In this document: positions 1 to 6,995 of the stretch, piece after piece
Position numbering within the stretch: the first letter of the stretch is position 1
Layout: every line of letters starts with the position of its first letter
Assembly: GCF_007713735.2 (NCBI RefSeq)
Contig: NZ_VMNW02000092.1
Location: 1 to 32,987 of the forward strand
Direction of reading: 5' to 3'
From: Amycolatopsis acidicola
GTDB taxonomy: Bacteria; Actinomycetota; Actinomycetes; Mycobacteriales; Pseudonocardiaceae
DNA: 32,987 nt
Notes under the pieces: model-generated
Told to the model about the DNA's origin: nothing
The model's database searches: none
What the model saw: the letters and a program-made list of their open reading frames with translations, nothing else
Program-made: the position numbers and the translations under genes

Positions 1-55
1 GCCCCGAGCCCTCCCCGACCGTCGCGCGGGCAGCCGCAGGCCACAACCGCGGTGC

Positions 56-61
56 TAGTTT
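56..61 (+). promoter_or_regulatory. Putative -10 element of a leaderless LysR gene
   Basis: TAGTTT matches the actinobacterial TANNNT -10 consensus and is followed by exactly 6 bases before the ATG at 68. This puts the expected transcription start on the start codon. No convincing -35 is visible. Confidence 0.4.
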
Positions 62-67
62 CACCGC

Positions 68-964
68 ATGCGGTTCTCGTTCGGGCAGCTGCAGGGCTTC
101 GTCGCTGTGGCCGAAGAACGGCATTTCGGCCGCGCGGCCGAGCGCCTGTCGATGACGCAGCCGCCGTTGAGCAGGCAGATCCAGAAGCTCGAACACGCCG
201 TCGGCGCCCGGCTGCTCGAACGGGACAGCCGAGGCGTCCGCCTCACCGCCGCAGGCGAGGCGTTCCTCGTCGACGCGCGGAGGCTCCTCACCCTCGCGGG
301 CCGCGCGCCGGATCTGGCGCGCCGGGTCGCGGCGGGGCTCGCGGGCTCGATCCGCATCGGCTTCACCGGGGCCTCCGCGTTCGGCGTGCTGGGCGAAGTG
401 CTCAACACGATCAGCGACCGGCTCCCTGACCTCCGCCTCGAACTCTCCGAGCTGGTGACGGGCGACCAGATCACCGCGCTCGGCGACGGCGAGATCGACC
501 TCGGCCTCGCCCGGCCCCCGTTCGACGGCGAGATCTTCTCCTCACGCCCGGTCCACCGCGAGCCGCTCGTGCTGTGCGTGCCGGAGGGGCACCGGCTGGC
601 GAAGCTCGGCAGGCCCGCCACCGCGGCCGATCTGGAGTCCGAGCAGCTGATCACCTACTCCCCCGACCGCGCCCGCTACTTCCACGAGCTCGTCATCCGG
701 CTGCTCCCGGTCGCGCACCACAACGTGGCGCACGCGGTCAGCCAGATCCACACGGTGATCTGGCTCGTCGCCGCCCGCCGGGGCATCGCGTTCGTCCCGG
801 CCTCCGCCACCCGGATGACGGTCGACGGCGTGCGCTGGCTCGAACTCGCCGGGTTCCCCGAGAATCCGGTCGAGCTGCACCTGTTGTGGGCCAAGCATTC
901 CACGAACCCGGCACTGTCCACAGTGCTCAAAGCGCTGGAGCCGATGACGGCCCGGCTCGGCTGA
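68..964 (+). CDS. LysR-family transcriptional regulator
   Basis: A 298-residue LysR-type regulator. The N-terminal winged helix-turn-helix runs over about residues 1-60, with the typical FGRAAERLSMTQPPLSRQI recognition-helix region and then LLERDSRGVRLTAAG. The periplasmic-binding-protein-like effector domain follows from about residue 90 (IRIGFTGASAFGVL). The length is normal for the family. The ATG at 68 has no Shine-Dalgarno, but a TANNNT hexamer (56-61) ends exactly 6 bases upstream, so the mRNA may be leaderless. The next gene, on the same strand 95 bases downstream, is a sugar-acid dehydratase with its own plausible promoter and is a likely target. The effector cannot be read from sequence. 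The family call is secure; the target is inferred from position. Confidence 0.93.
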   Translation: MRFSFGQLQGFVAVAEERHFGRAAERLSMTQPPLSRQIQKLEHAVGARLLERDSRGVRLTAAGEAFLVDARRLLTLAGRAPDLARRVAAGLAGSIRIGFTGASAFGVLGEVLNTISDRLPDLRLELSELVTGDQITALGDGEIDLGLARPPFDGEIFSSRPVHREPLVLCVPEGHRLAKLGRPATAADLESEQLITYSPDRARYFHELVIRLLPVAHHNVAHAVSQIHTVIWLVAARRGIAFVPASATRMTVDGVRWLELAGFPENPVELHLLWAKHSTNPALSTVLKALEPMTARLG

Positions 965-998
965 TACCCGCCGAGCATCACCCGATGCCGAAACAGAC

Positions 999-1029
999 TT
1001 GGACGGGCATCGCCCCAGCGTCCTACCCT
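999..1029 (+). promoter_or_regulatory. Putative promoter of the dehydratase gene
   Basis: A TTGGAC -35 (999-1004), a 19-base spacer and a TACCCT -10 (1024-1029) lie upstream of the ATG at 1060. This leaves a short leader containing GGAG (1047-1050) as ribosome binding site. The spacer is longer than ideal, so confidence is moderate. Confidence 0.4.
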
Positions 1030-1059
1030 GCTGGCACGCGCGGGAACGGAGAAAACCCG

Positions 1060-2199
1060 ATGAGCACAGGTCCGGCCACCCTCGATCGCATCACCGGGGT
1101 GCGGCTGTCGTCGGTCACGCTGCCGCTGGCCACCCCGGTCAGCGACGCGAAAGTCCTCACCGGGCGCCAGAAACCGATGACCGAGGTGGCGATGCTCTTC
1201 GCCGAGATCACCACCGAAGCCGGGCTGGAGGGCGTCGGCTTCAGCTACTCCAAACGCGCGGGCGGCCCCGGCCAGTTCGCGCACGCCCGCGAAATCGCGC
1301 CCGACCTGATCGGCGAGGACCCCAGCGACATCGCCAGGATCTGGGACAAACTCGTGTGGGCAGGCGCGTCGGTCGGCCGCAGCGGCCTGTCCGTGCAGGC
1401 GATCGCGGCATTCGACATCGCACTGTGGGACCTCAAAGCCAAACGAGCCGGGCTCCCCCTGGCGAAACTCCTGGGCGCGCACCGGGACTCCGTGCGCTGC
1501 TACAACACCTCCGGCGGATTCCTGCACTCCCCGATCGACGAGGTCCTCGACCGCGCGAGCGAAGCCATCGCGAGCGGCATCGGCGGCATCAAGATCAAGG
1601 TCGGCCACCCCGACCACGCCACCGACCTCGCCCGCGTCACCGCCGTGCGCGAGAAGATCGGCGACACCGTGCCACTCATGGTCGACGCGAACCAGCAATG
1701 GGACCGCGCCACCGCACGCCGCATGTGCCGCGCCTTCGAACCACTGAACCTGGTGTGGATCGAGGAACCCCTCGACGCCTACGACTTCCACGGCCACGCC
1801 CAACTGGCCACCACCTTCGACACCCCCATCGCCACCGGCGAAATGCTCACCAGCGCCGCCGAGCACACCCAGCTCATCCACACCGGCGGCGCGGACATCG
1901 TGCAACCCGACGCGCCCCGCGTCGGCGGCATCACCCCATTCCTCAAAGTGCTCGCGCTCGCCGACAGCAAAAACCTCCACCTGGCCCCGCATTTCGCCAT
2001 GGAGATCCACATCCACCTCGCCGCCGCCTACCCGCGCGAACCCTGGGTGGAACATTTCGAATGGCTCGACCCCCTGTTCAACGAACACCTGGAAATCAAA
2101 GACGGCCGAATGCACCTGTCATCACGACCCGGCCTCGGCGTCACCATCAGCGAGCAGGCCCGGGCATGGACCGTCGCCGAGCACGAGGTCCGGGCCTGA
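1060..2199 (+). CDS. Enolase-superfamily sugar-acid dehydratase, galactarate/L-talarate dehydratase type
   Basis: A 379-residue mandelate racemase/muconate lactonizing enzyme-type barrel protein. Visible active-site elements are the KxK base pair (K178/K180 in IKIKVG), metal ligands D209 (VDANQQW), E235 (WIEEP) and E261 (GEML), and the opposing base H311 in LAPHFAMEIHIHL. The EHFEWLDPLF segment (331-340) completes the set. The PHFAMEIHIHL...EHFEWL pattern is that of bacterial L-talarate/galactarate dehydratases, which remove water from aldarates to give 2-keto-3-deoxy acids. The ATG at 1060 was chosen because it follows a GGAG site and begins the conserved N-terminal capping domain; the same frame is open much further upstream by chance. 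The 3' end overlaps the convergent methyltransferase gene by 53 bases. Exact substrate is inferred; the dehydratase subgroup is fairly sure. Confidence 0.85.
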   Translation: MSTGPATLDRITGVRLSSVTLPLATPVSDAKVLTGRQKPMTEVAMLFAEITTEAGLEGVGFSYSKRAGGPGQFAHAREIAPDLIGEDPSDIARIWDKLVWAGASVGRSGLSVQAIAAFDIALWDLKAKRAGLPLAKLLGAHRDSVRCYNTSGGFLHSPIDEVLDRASEAIASGIGGIKIKVGHPDHATDLARVTAVREKIGDTVPLMVDANQQWDRATARRMCRAFEPLNLVWIEEPLDAYDFHGHAQLATTFDTPIATGEMLTSAAEHTQLIHTGGADIVQPDAPRVGGITPFLKVLALADSKNLHLAPHFAMEIHIHLAAAYPREPWVEHFEWLDPLFNEHLEIKDGRMHLSSRPGLGVTISEQARAWTVAEHEVRA

Positions 2200-2995
2200 C
2201 AGCGCGGGCGAACAGGAAGTCGCACGCGATCTCCCCGCCGCCCACTTTCTCCCGCAGCGCCAAGCGAACCCGCTCCGAAGCCGCGGGGCCCAGAAGCTCG
2301 ACGAGCAGCCGGTAACCGGTGCCCAGCACGACCGTCCAGAACTCGTCCGGCGTCATCCGCACCGTGACCGTTTCCTCGTCGACCACCGGCCGCGGCACAC
2401 CCCCGGCGGCGAAGGCACTCCGCAACGCCGACGGTGTGCTGATACGCTCCAGTTCTCCCGGCTGCTGCCGGAGATCCGGCCGCTCCTCGCCGACGAGATC
2501 GAGGAACGCGGGCCCCGCCGGCGCGAGCCTGCGGCGTCCCCACGTCGTAATGGCCAGCGTGCCGCCGGGCCGGACCGCACGCCACAGACCCGCGAGCGCG
2601 GCGGGCACGTCCTCGGCGAAGTAGACGCCGAGGACGCACACCACCACGTCGTAGGTCTCGCCCGCCAGCTCGAGCGCGGTCAGATCCCCCTGCCGGAACT
2701 CGATATTGCCGAGCCCGCGCGAAGAAGCCTTGTCCCTGGCCCGGTCGAGCTGCCGCTCGGCGAGGTCGATCCCGACGACGCGGCCCGACGGTCCGGCCAG
2801 CCGCGCCGCCGGGATGGCCGAAGCACCGGTCCCGCAGCACGCGTCGAGCACCCGGTCCCCCGGCCCGACCCCGGCCAGCTCGACGGTGCGGGTTCCGCAG
2901 TGCCGCCAGAAGAACAGCGGTTCCGCGTCGAACTGCGCCGAGGCCGCGTTGAACGTCGCCCGGATCAGCCGGGCGCGCACGCCGGCTCCGGTCAC
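2147..2995 (-). CDS. Class I SAM-dependent methyltransferase, last gene of the RiPP-like operon
   Basis: A 282-residue UbiE-like Rossmann methyltransferase. Motif I is VLDACCGTGASAIPAA (SAM-binding glycine loop), an acidic IDLAE follows strand 2, and VVVCVLGVYFAEDVPAAL and RPGGTLAITTWG form the later core motifs. A C-terminal extension, TPDEFWTVVLGTGYR onward, may be the substrate-binding part. The GTG start overlaps the stop codon of the preceding small peptide gene as GTGA, so the two are translationally coupled. Its likely role is methylation of a peptide product made by this operon; cyanobactin clusters with terminal methyltransferases are known. Small-molecule methylation unrelated to the peptides cannot be excluded. 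The last 17 or so codons lie antisense to the end of the convergent dehydratase gene. Confidence 0.85.
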   Translation of the reverse strand: MTGAGVRARLIRATFNAASAQFDAEPLFFWRHCGTRTVELAGVGPGDRVLDACCGTGASAIPAARLAGPSGRVVGIDLAERQLDRARDKASSRGLGNIEFRQGDLTALELAGETYDVVVCVLGVYFAEDVPAALAGLWRAVRPGGTLAITTWGRRRLAPAGPAFLDLVGEERPDLRQQPGELERISTPSALRSAFAAGGVPRPVVDEETVTVRMTPDEFWTVVLGTGYRLLVELLGPAASERVRLALREKVGGGEIACDFLFARAVRPGPRARRRSMPGPAR

Positions 2996-3213
2996 GGCAA
3001 ACCGAGCCAGACACAGCCGCCCCCGAACGGCGGACAGCTCCAGCCCGCGCTCTCCGGACGGCGGAACCGGCTCGGGTCACCGGGGTGGTGATCGCTGTAG
3101 CTGCCGCCCGCCTCCTCGAAGATCGGCCCCTCCGGGGTGTCGATCCTGATCAGGAACGGCTCGTCGGGTATCCGGCGGTCGATCGAGTTCTGTGCCGGCA
3201 AATCCAGTCCCAC
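2992..3213 (-). CDS. Small peptide C, putative RiPP precursor with a Cys-Pro-Gly-rich C-terminus
   Basis: A 73-residue peptide from a GTG at 3213, with GGGAG seven bases upstream. It begins MGLDLPAQNSIDRR, whose LPxQ at residues 5-8 echoes the LPxQxxPVxR leader motif of peptides A and B. The middle is acidic and charged (DTPEGPIFEEAGGSYSDHH). The last 17 residues, GWSCPPFGGGCVWLGLP, are a compact hydrophobic segment with two cysteines six positions apart and look like a core peptide. There is no AGVEA cleavage-site motif, so it may be processed differently or act as an accessory. Its stop overlaps the methyltransferase start (GTGA). Not recognised as a named family. The coding call rests on the ribosome binding site, coupling and operon position. 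Confidence 0.62.
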   Translation of the reverse strand: MGLDLPAQNSIDRRIPDEPFLIRIDTPEGPIFEEAGGSYSDHHPGDPSRFRRPESAGWSCPPFGGGCVWLGLP

Positions 3214-3235
3214 GGTGCTTCTCCCGTCCTCGGCA

Positions 3236-3275
3236 CGGCGGGGTGACCGGACGGCGCCGCCCGGTCACCCCGCCG
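3236..3275 (-). promoter_or_regulatory. 15-bp perfect hairpin between peptide genes B and C
   Basis: CGGCGGGGTGACCGG (3236-3250) pairs perfectly with CCGGTCACCCCGCCG (3261-3275) around a 10-base loop, in the 69-base gap after the stop of peptide B. No U-tract follows on the transcribed strand, so it resembles an attenuator, partial terminator or RNA-stability element. It may let the protease and peptides A/B be expressed more than peptide C and the methyltransferase. Confidence 0.7.
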
Positions 3276-3282
3276 CGGTGGT

Positions 3283-3489
3283 TCAGATGAGGCTGCCCAG
3301 CGTCGTGGCGATCGGCCCGACGTACGGGGCGACCTTGGACACGGTGTCGGCCACCTTCGTGATGCCACCCAGGATGTCGTCGAAGCCCCAGTCGGCCTCG
3401 ACGCCGGCTTCGGCGGCGTGCGCGGCGGGCCCGGCGCGGTGCACCGGGGCCGCCTGCATCGGCAGGTTCAGCGTCGGCGTGTTCGTCAT
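3283..3489 (-). CDS. Small peptide B, cyanobactin-like precursor with amphipathic core
   Basis: A 68-residue peptide with an excellent ribosome binding site (AAGGAG, 7 bases before the ATG at 3489). Residues 9-18, LPMQAAPVHR, match the LPxQxxPVxR of cyanobactin PatE-type leaders. Residues 28-32, AGVEA, match the G(L/V)EA-type recognition sequence that precedes the core in PatE and is read by the PatA protease. Cleavage there would release a 35-36-residue core beginning DWGFDDILGG and ending in an amphipathic, Gly/Val/Ala-rich, cysteine-free stretch (KVADTVSKVAPYVGPIATT). The PatE heterocyclase-recognition LAELSEEAL and the C-terminal AYDG/SYD signal are absent. It lies 24 bases after peptide A. 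Precursor identity is inferred from motifs and context. Confidence 0.75.
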   Translation of the reverse strand: MTNTPTLNLPMQAAPVHRAGPAAHAAEAGVEADWGFDDILGGITKVADTVSKVAPYVGPIATTLGSLI

Positions 3490-3513
3490 CGGTTTTCTCC
3501 TTTTCGTGGTGGA

Positions 3514-3699
3514 TTAGATTTCGATCCCGTACCGGGTCGCGAAGCACATCTGCCTGGCCAGCCCGTGCAGTTCGCTACAGGGCCCCTGTGCCGCTTCGAC
3601 CCCGGCCACGACCGGCGCCGGCCGGTCCCGGCGGACGGGCCTGGCCTGCATCGGCAGGGCCGGCGCGGGCCGGGCCGGTGGGGGGAACAGTGTTTCCAT
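3514..3699 (-). CDS. Small peptide A, cyanobactin-like precursor with two-cysteine core
   Basis: A 61-residue peptide starting at the ATG at 3699, with AAGGGAG upstream; an in-frame GTG further 5' overlaps the protease stop and lacks a good site. A proline-rich start (METLFPPPARPAPA) leads into LPMQARPVRR (residues 15-24), the same LPxQxxPVxR leader motif as peptide B. AGVEA follows at 32-36. The presumed core from about residue 37 contains C41 and C52 (GPCSELHGLARQMC) and ends FATRYGIEI. Two cysteines could become a disulfide, a thioether or azolines, but no heterocyclase gene is in view. It lies 17 bases downstream of the protease stop, so the two are cotranscribed. Confidence 0.75.
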   Translation of the reverse strand: METLFPPPARPAPALPMQARPVRRDRPAPVVAGVEAAQGPCSELHGLARQMCFATRYGIEI

Positions 3700-3715
3700 A
3701 GCCTCGTCTCCCTTC

Positions 3716-5818
3716 TCACAGACCACCGAGGAACCGGTGCGCCGGCGCGAGGCTGACCGGCAGGTCGTCGCTGACGTCGATGGTGAACAGGTAGGAGACC
3801 CGGGCGCGGCGGTCGTTCTCCGGGTCGAAGAAGGACACCACGACGTCCCAGCTGTCGGAGTCGATGCGGTCGTACGGGCTCTTGGACACGGTGACGGTGT
3901 CCAATGTGTACAGACTGCCGCCCTGGCCAGGGACGTAGCTGCCGGAGAGCAGCCCGGTCTTGATCTCGTCGCCGATCATGAAGGCGTTGGTGCCCGCGTA
4001 GTTCATCGCCCGGTCCGCCGGGGTCTGCCCGAGGTTGCGGAACTGGTAGTAGACCTTGTCCAGCAGGGCGCGGATGGTCTGCGCGAGCTGGGTGTCGTCG
4101 ACGGTCTCGGCGATCGACTGCGCCGCCGCCTGGTCCTTGACCGCGCCCACCGCCGCGTGCACCAGCGCGGCCTCGTTCCAGGTGTGGATGCCGGTGCTCT
4201 TCACCTCGACCACGGGCACCACCTGGCCGGAGAACAGCCGCACCGTGCGGTTGGTCAGCACGCCGGGGATGGACACGCGGGAGATGAACTCGGCGGAGTC
4301 CTCGGGCAGCACCTGGCCCACGATCGCGTCGCGGAACATCCGGTAGACGTGCGAGACCGGGAGCGCCGGCCCGACGGCCACGGATTTGAGCAGGTCCTTC
4401 AGCTCGGACTGGCTGCCGTCCACCGCGGCGTCGACCCGGTCCCGCCAGTCCGCGCTCGCCGAAAGTGCCGTCATATCCATGCCGACCGGCATTTCCGCCT
4501 CCAGCGCGTAGATCGGGGTGCGCTCGAGGTTCAGCGTCCAGGTCACCTTGTCCGAAGCCCACGGGTTGTCCGTGAGGTAGGCGGCGAGCTGGTTCGGGTC
4601 GTAAGGGTTGACCGGGCGGCTCGAGCCGTCTTCGGATACCGGGCGGTCCATCTGCTGGCGGAACCGGTCCCGGCGGGCTTCGGTGCGGTAGTCGAACCCG
4701 ATCGTGCCGATCGCGTAGATCAGCTGCACCGGCTGACCGCCACCGCACGAGCACGACGAACCGCCTTCGGACGGACGCACGCCTACCGGGGGCGCGGGTG
4801 GCGGCGGCGGTTCGGGCGGCGGGGGCGGCGCCGGCTCGCCCGCGGCGGCGACACCGGCCGGGTCCGCCTGCTCGGGCGGCTGCCCCGGCGCCGGTTCGAC
4901 GGCGATTTCACTTGTGGTCACGGCCGTTCTCCTTCCCCTGGTGACGTGGTCATGTGCGCGGGCGACGTGCAGGCCGCCCGCGAGAAAGCGCTCGCAGGCG
5001 CCGTCGCCGGAGGGCTCGCAAGGCGTGGCGGTGTCGAGGATGACCCGGCCGACGCCCGCGGGATCCGGCTGCCAGCCGCCGCGCAGCTGCGCGCTCAGCA
5101 GGAGCGCCGCCGCCCCGGACACGAGCGGCGTGGCGAAGCTGCTGCCCGTCAGTTCCCGCACGCCGCCGCCCGGCTCCGCGCCGGCGATCCGTTCGCCGGG
5201 CGCCAGTACGCCGTTCCGCCGGTACGCGGTGCCCCAGTTGCTGGATTCCAGCGGCGTTCCGTCCGGCGCCGCCGCCCCGACGGCGAGTACCGAACGCACG
5301 GCGCCGGGCACCTGGACGCATTCGCAGCCGTCGTTGCCGGTCGCGGCGACGACGAGCACGCCGTCGTCCGCGCAGTGCCGCAGCGCCTGGGCGAGGATCG
5401 AGTCGGGCTCGCCGTCCGGAGTCCGCTCGCCGCCGCTGATGTTGATCACGTGTGCCCCGGCGAGCAGCGCGTTTTCGATGGCCCTGGCCAGATCCAGCTG
5501 GGAGACACGGGTCTGCCTCGGCTGCCCGCCGTCCGGGAAGACCGGCACGATCAGGCCGGTGCAGCGCGGCACGAGCCCTTCGACGGGCGAACCCGGCTGT
5601 CCGAACAACAGGCTCGCCACGTGCGTGCCGTGCACGGACATCGGGCCGGGGCCCGCTTCGCCGGGGACCAGCGTGTCCAGCCGCGTCAGGTCCGCGCCCG
5701 CGAAACACGGGTGCCCCAGGTCGACCGGGCCGTCGAGCACGGCGACGCGGATCCCGGGGTCGCCGAGGAGCTCCTCCCGCTCCACCGCGAGCTCGCCGAG
5801 CACCGACCGGGGTTCCAT
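3716..5818 (-). CDS. PatA/PatG-type subtilisin-like maturation protease
   Basis: A 700-residue cytoplasmic-type protein (no signal peptide). Residues about 20-290 are a subtilase domain with a complete triad: D29 (VAVLDGPVD), H63 (HGTHVA), S227 (GSSFATP), plus the oxyanion N162 (ATGND). D29 and H63 are 34 residues apart, as in ordinary subtilisin, so the macrocyclisation insert of PatG is missing and a PatA-like cut is expected. A proline-rich linker (330-344) and SCSCGGG (355-361) lead to a C-terminal domain (363-700) starting VQLIYAIGTIGFDYRTEARRD, like the conserved C-terminal domain of PatA/PatG proteins. The ATG at 5818 was chosen for its GGAGGGGG site. It is the first gene of the operon and probably cleaves leaders of peptides A and B at AGVEA. 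Confidence 0.87.
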   Translation of the reverse strand: MEPRSVLGELAVEREELLGDPGIRVAVLDGPVDLGHPCFAGADLTRLDTLVPGEAGPGPMSVHGTHVASLLFGQPGSPVEGLVPRCTGLIVPVFPDGGQPRQTRVSQLDLARAIENALLAGAHVINISGGERTPDGEPDSILAQALRHCADDGVLVVAATGNDGCECVQVPGAVRSVLAVGAAAPDGTPLESSNWGTAYRRNGVLAPGERIAGAEPGGGVRELTGSSFATPLVSGAAALLLSAQLRGGWQPDPAGVGRVILDTATPCEPSGDGACERFLAGGLHVARAHDHVTRGRRTAVTTSEIAVEPAPGQPPEQADPAGVAAAGEPAPPPPPEPPPPPAPPVGVRPSEGGSSCSCGGGQPVQLIYAIGTIGFDYRTEARRDRFRQQMDRPVSEDGSSRPVNPYDPNQLAAYLTDNPWASDKVTWTLNLERTPIYALEAEMPVGMDMTALSASADWRDRVDAAVDGSQSELKDLLKSVAVGPALPVSHVYRMFRDAIVGQVLPEDSAEFISRVSIPGVLTNRTVRLFSGQVVPVVEVKSTGIHTWNEAALVHAAVGAVKDQAAAQSIAETVDDTQLAQTIRALLDKVYYQFRNLGQTPADRAMNYAGTNAFMIGDEIKTGLLSGSYVPGQGGSLYTLDTVTVSKSPYDRIDSDSWDVVVSFFDPENDRRARVSYLFTIDVSDDLPVSLAPAHRFLGGL

Positions 5819-6213
5819 CTCCGCCACCCCCTCCCACGGCGAGTCTCCGGTGCGGCTGTGGCAAAGCCGTGTGCACGTGCGTCCAGGGGACGTCACGCGG
5901 GCGTCACGAATCCGTGGCACGGCGCGTATTCCGAAGTGGATCAAAGCTCGCGGGCGCCGGGGCGTGGCCTGCGCGGGGACGCCGGAAAGACGCGGCTGTC
6001 ACGCGTCGTCGACGCGCCCGCGCCGAAACCGTGGCGCTGCCGGGTATTCCGGCGTGACGAAGCCGAGACGCGGACGCGACGCTCGTTCCGGCCACCTTGG
6101 ACACCCGTGGATCCCTTGGCGGACAGGGGTTCGCGATGCCTTTGGACTCTAGGATCGGCAGCCGGGGCACGCGAATACTTCGAGCCACTGGGACGGCAGA
6201 GCGGGGAGTCGTC
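5819..6213. promoter_or_regulatory. 395-bp divergent intergenic region, RiPP operon / SARP gene
   Basis: No gene is seen here. It holds the 11-bp-period direct repeats at 5880-5908, further CGTCACG-type heptamers at about 5998 and (inverted) 6053, two copies of GTATTCCG (5926 and 6044), and a TAGGAT -10-like hexamer (6150-6155) upstream of the SARP gene. It must contain the promoters of both divergent units. Confidence 0.6.
5880..5908 (-). promoter_or_regulatory. Putative SARP-binding direct repeats upstream of the protease gene
   Basis: Read on the minus strand there are three heptamers with an exact 11-base period: CGTGACG (5908-5902), CGTGACG (5897-5891) and CTGGACG (5886-5880). Heptameric direct repeats spaced by 11 bases are the classic target layout of SARP regulators, and a SARP gene is divergently adjacent. 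They lie 62-90 bases upstream of the protease start. A clear -10 for that gene was not found. Confidence 0.5.
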
Positions 6214-6930
6214 ATGGCAGCTTCGGACAACGCCGTGCAGCTGGCACTGCTGGGTGGGTTCCTGCTTTCTCATCACGGCAGACCGGTCGCGCTCTCGTCC
6301 GGCGCGCAACGGCTGCTGGCATTGCTGGCGCTACAGAACGGCGCGCACCGCGCTGCGGCGGCTACGCAGCTGTGGCCGGACAGCCCGCCTTCGCGCGCCG
6401 CGGCGAACCTGCGATCGGCGTTGTGGCGCGGAAGGCGCGTCGGGGCGCAGCCGTTGATCGACGCCGCCGGGCCACGGCTGCGGCTCTCCCCCGCCGCCCG
6501 CGTGGACGTGCTGGAAATCCGCGAGCAGGCGACCCGCGGCCTCGGCGAGCCGATACCCCCGCGCGGCGAGTTCGACACGCTGCTGAACGGGCTGAGCCGG
6601 GACCTGCTGCCGGGCTGGACGGAGGACTGGCTGCTGCTGGAACGCGAGCGATGGGACCAGATCCGGTTGCACACCCTCGAAGAACTGGCGCAGCACTTGT
6701 TGCTGGCGGGCAACCATCTACTGGCGCTGCAGACGGCGCTCGCGGCCATCGCGATCGAGCCGATCCGCGAGACCGCGCACCGCACCGTGATGGAGATCCA
6801 CATCGCCGAGGGCAACGCGGCCAGCGCGCTCAAGCATTACCAGCGGTATCGGACCGTGCTGCACCGGGAGCTCGGCGTCACTCCTTCGCCGCTGATGGCG
6901 GAGCTGGCGCGCACACTGCTGGGCGACTGA
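6214..6930 (+). CDS. SARP-type regulator (wHTH plus BTAD domain)
   Basis: A 238-residue small SARP. The N-terminus (residues about 10-75) is the OmpR-like winged helix (VQLALLGGFLLSHHGRPVAL, then RAAAATQLWPDSPPSRAAANLRSALWR in the order expected for SARPs). Residues about 85-235 form the bacterial transcriptional activator domain, ending HYQRYRTVLHRELGVTPSP. The ATG at 6214 follows GGGGAG by six bases. No NB-ARC or TPR extension is present. It is divergent from the peptide/protease operon, so it is the obvious candidate pathway-specific activator, supported by the 11-bp repeats in between. Family assignment is firm; the target is inferred. Confidence 0.9.
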   Translation: MAASDNAVQLALLGGFLLSHHGRPVALSSGAQRLLALLALQNGAHRAAAATQLWPDSPPSRAAANLRSALWRGRRVGAQPLIDAAGPRLRLSPAARVDVLEIREQATRGLGEPIPPRGEFDTLLNGLSRDLLPGWTEDWLLLERERWDQIRLHTLEELAQHLLLAGNHLLALQTALAAIAIEPIRETAHRTVMEIHIAEGNAASALKHYQRYRTVLHRELGVTPSPLMAELARTLLGD

Positions 6931-6995
6931 GCGTTTCCCCGCGCCGAATACGTGACACGGATGGCGCATTGACGCCCGGCTGTCATGCTGGCTCC

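Noticed and set aside
2319..2624. Small plus-strand frame opposite the methyltransferase
   Set aside because: Lies wholly antisense to a conserved methyltransferase domain and lacks a ribosome binding site.
3077..3547. 156-codon minus-strand frame overlapping peptides B and C
   Set aside because: Different frame from both peptides, Arg-rich, and it would destroy the ribosome binding sites and motifs that support peptides A to C.
3737..6457. Long plus-strand open frame (906 codons) opposite the protease gene
   Set aside because: Arg/Gly/Ala-rich, no domain sense and no ribosome binding site. It is the antisense shadow expected from very GC-rich coding sequence.
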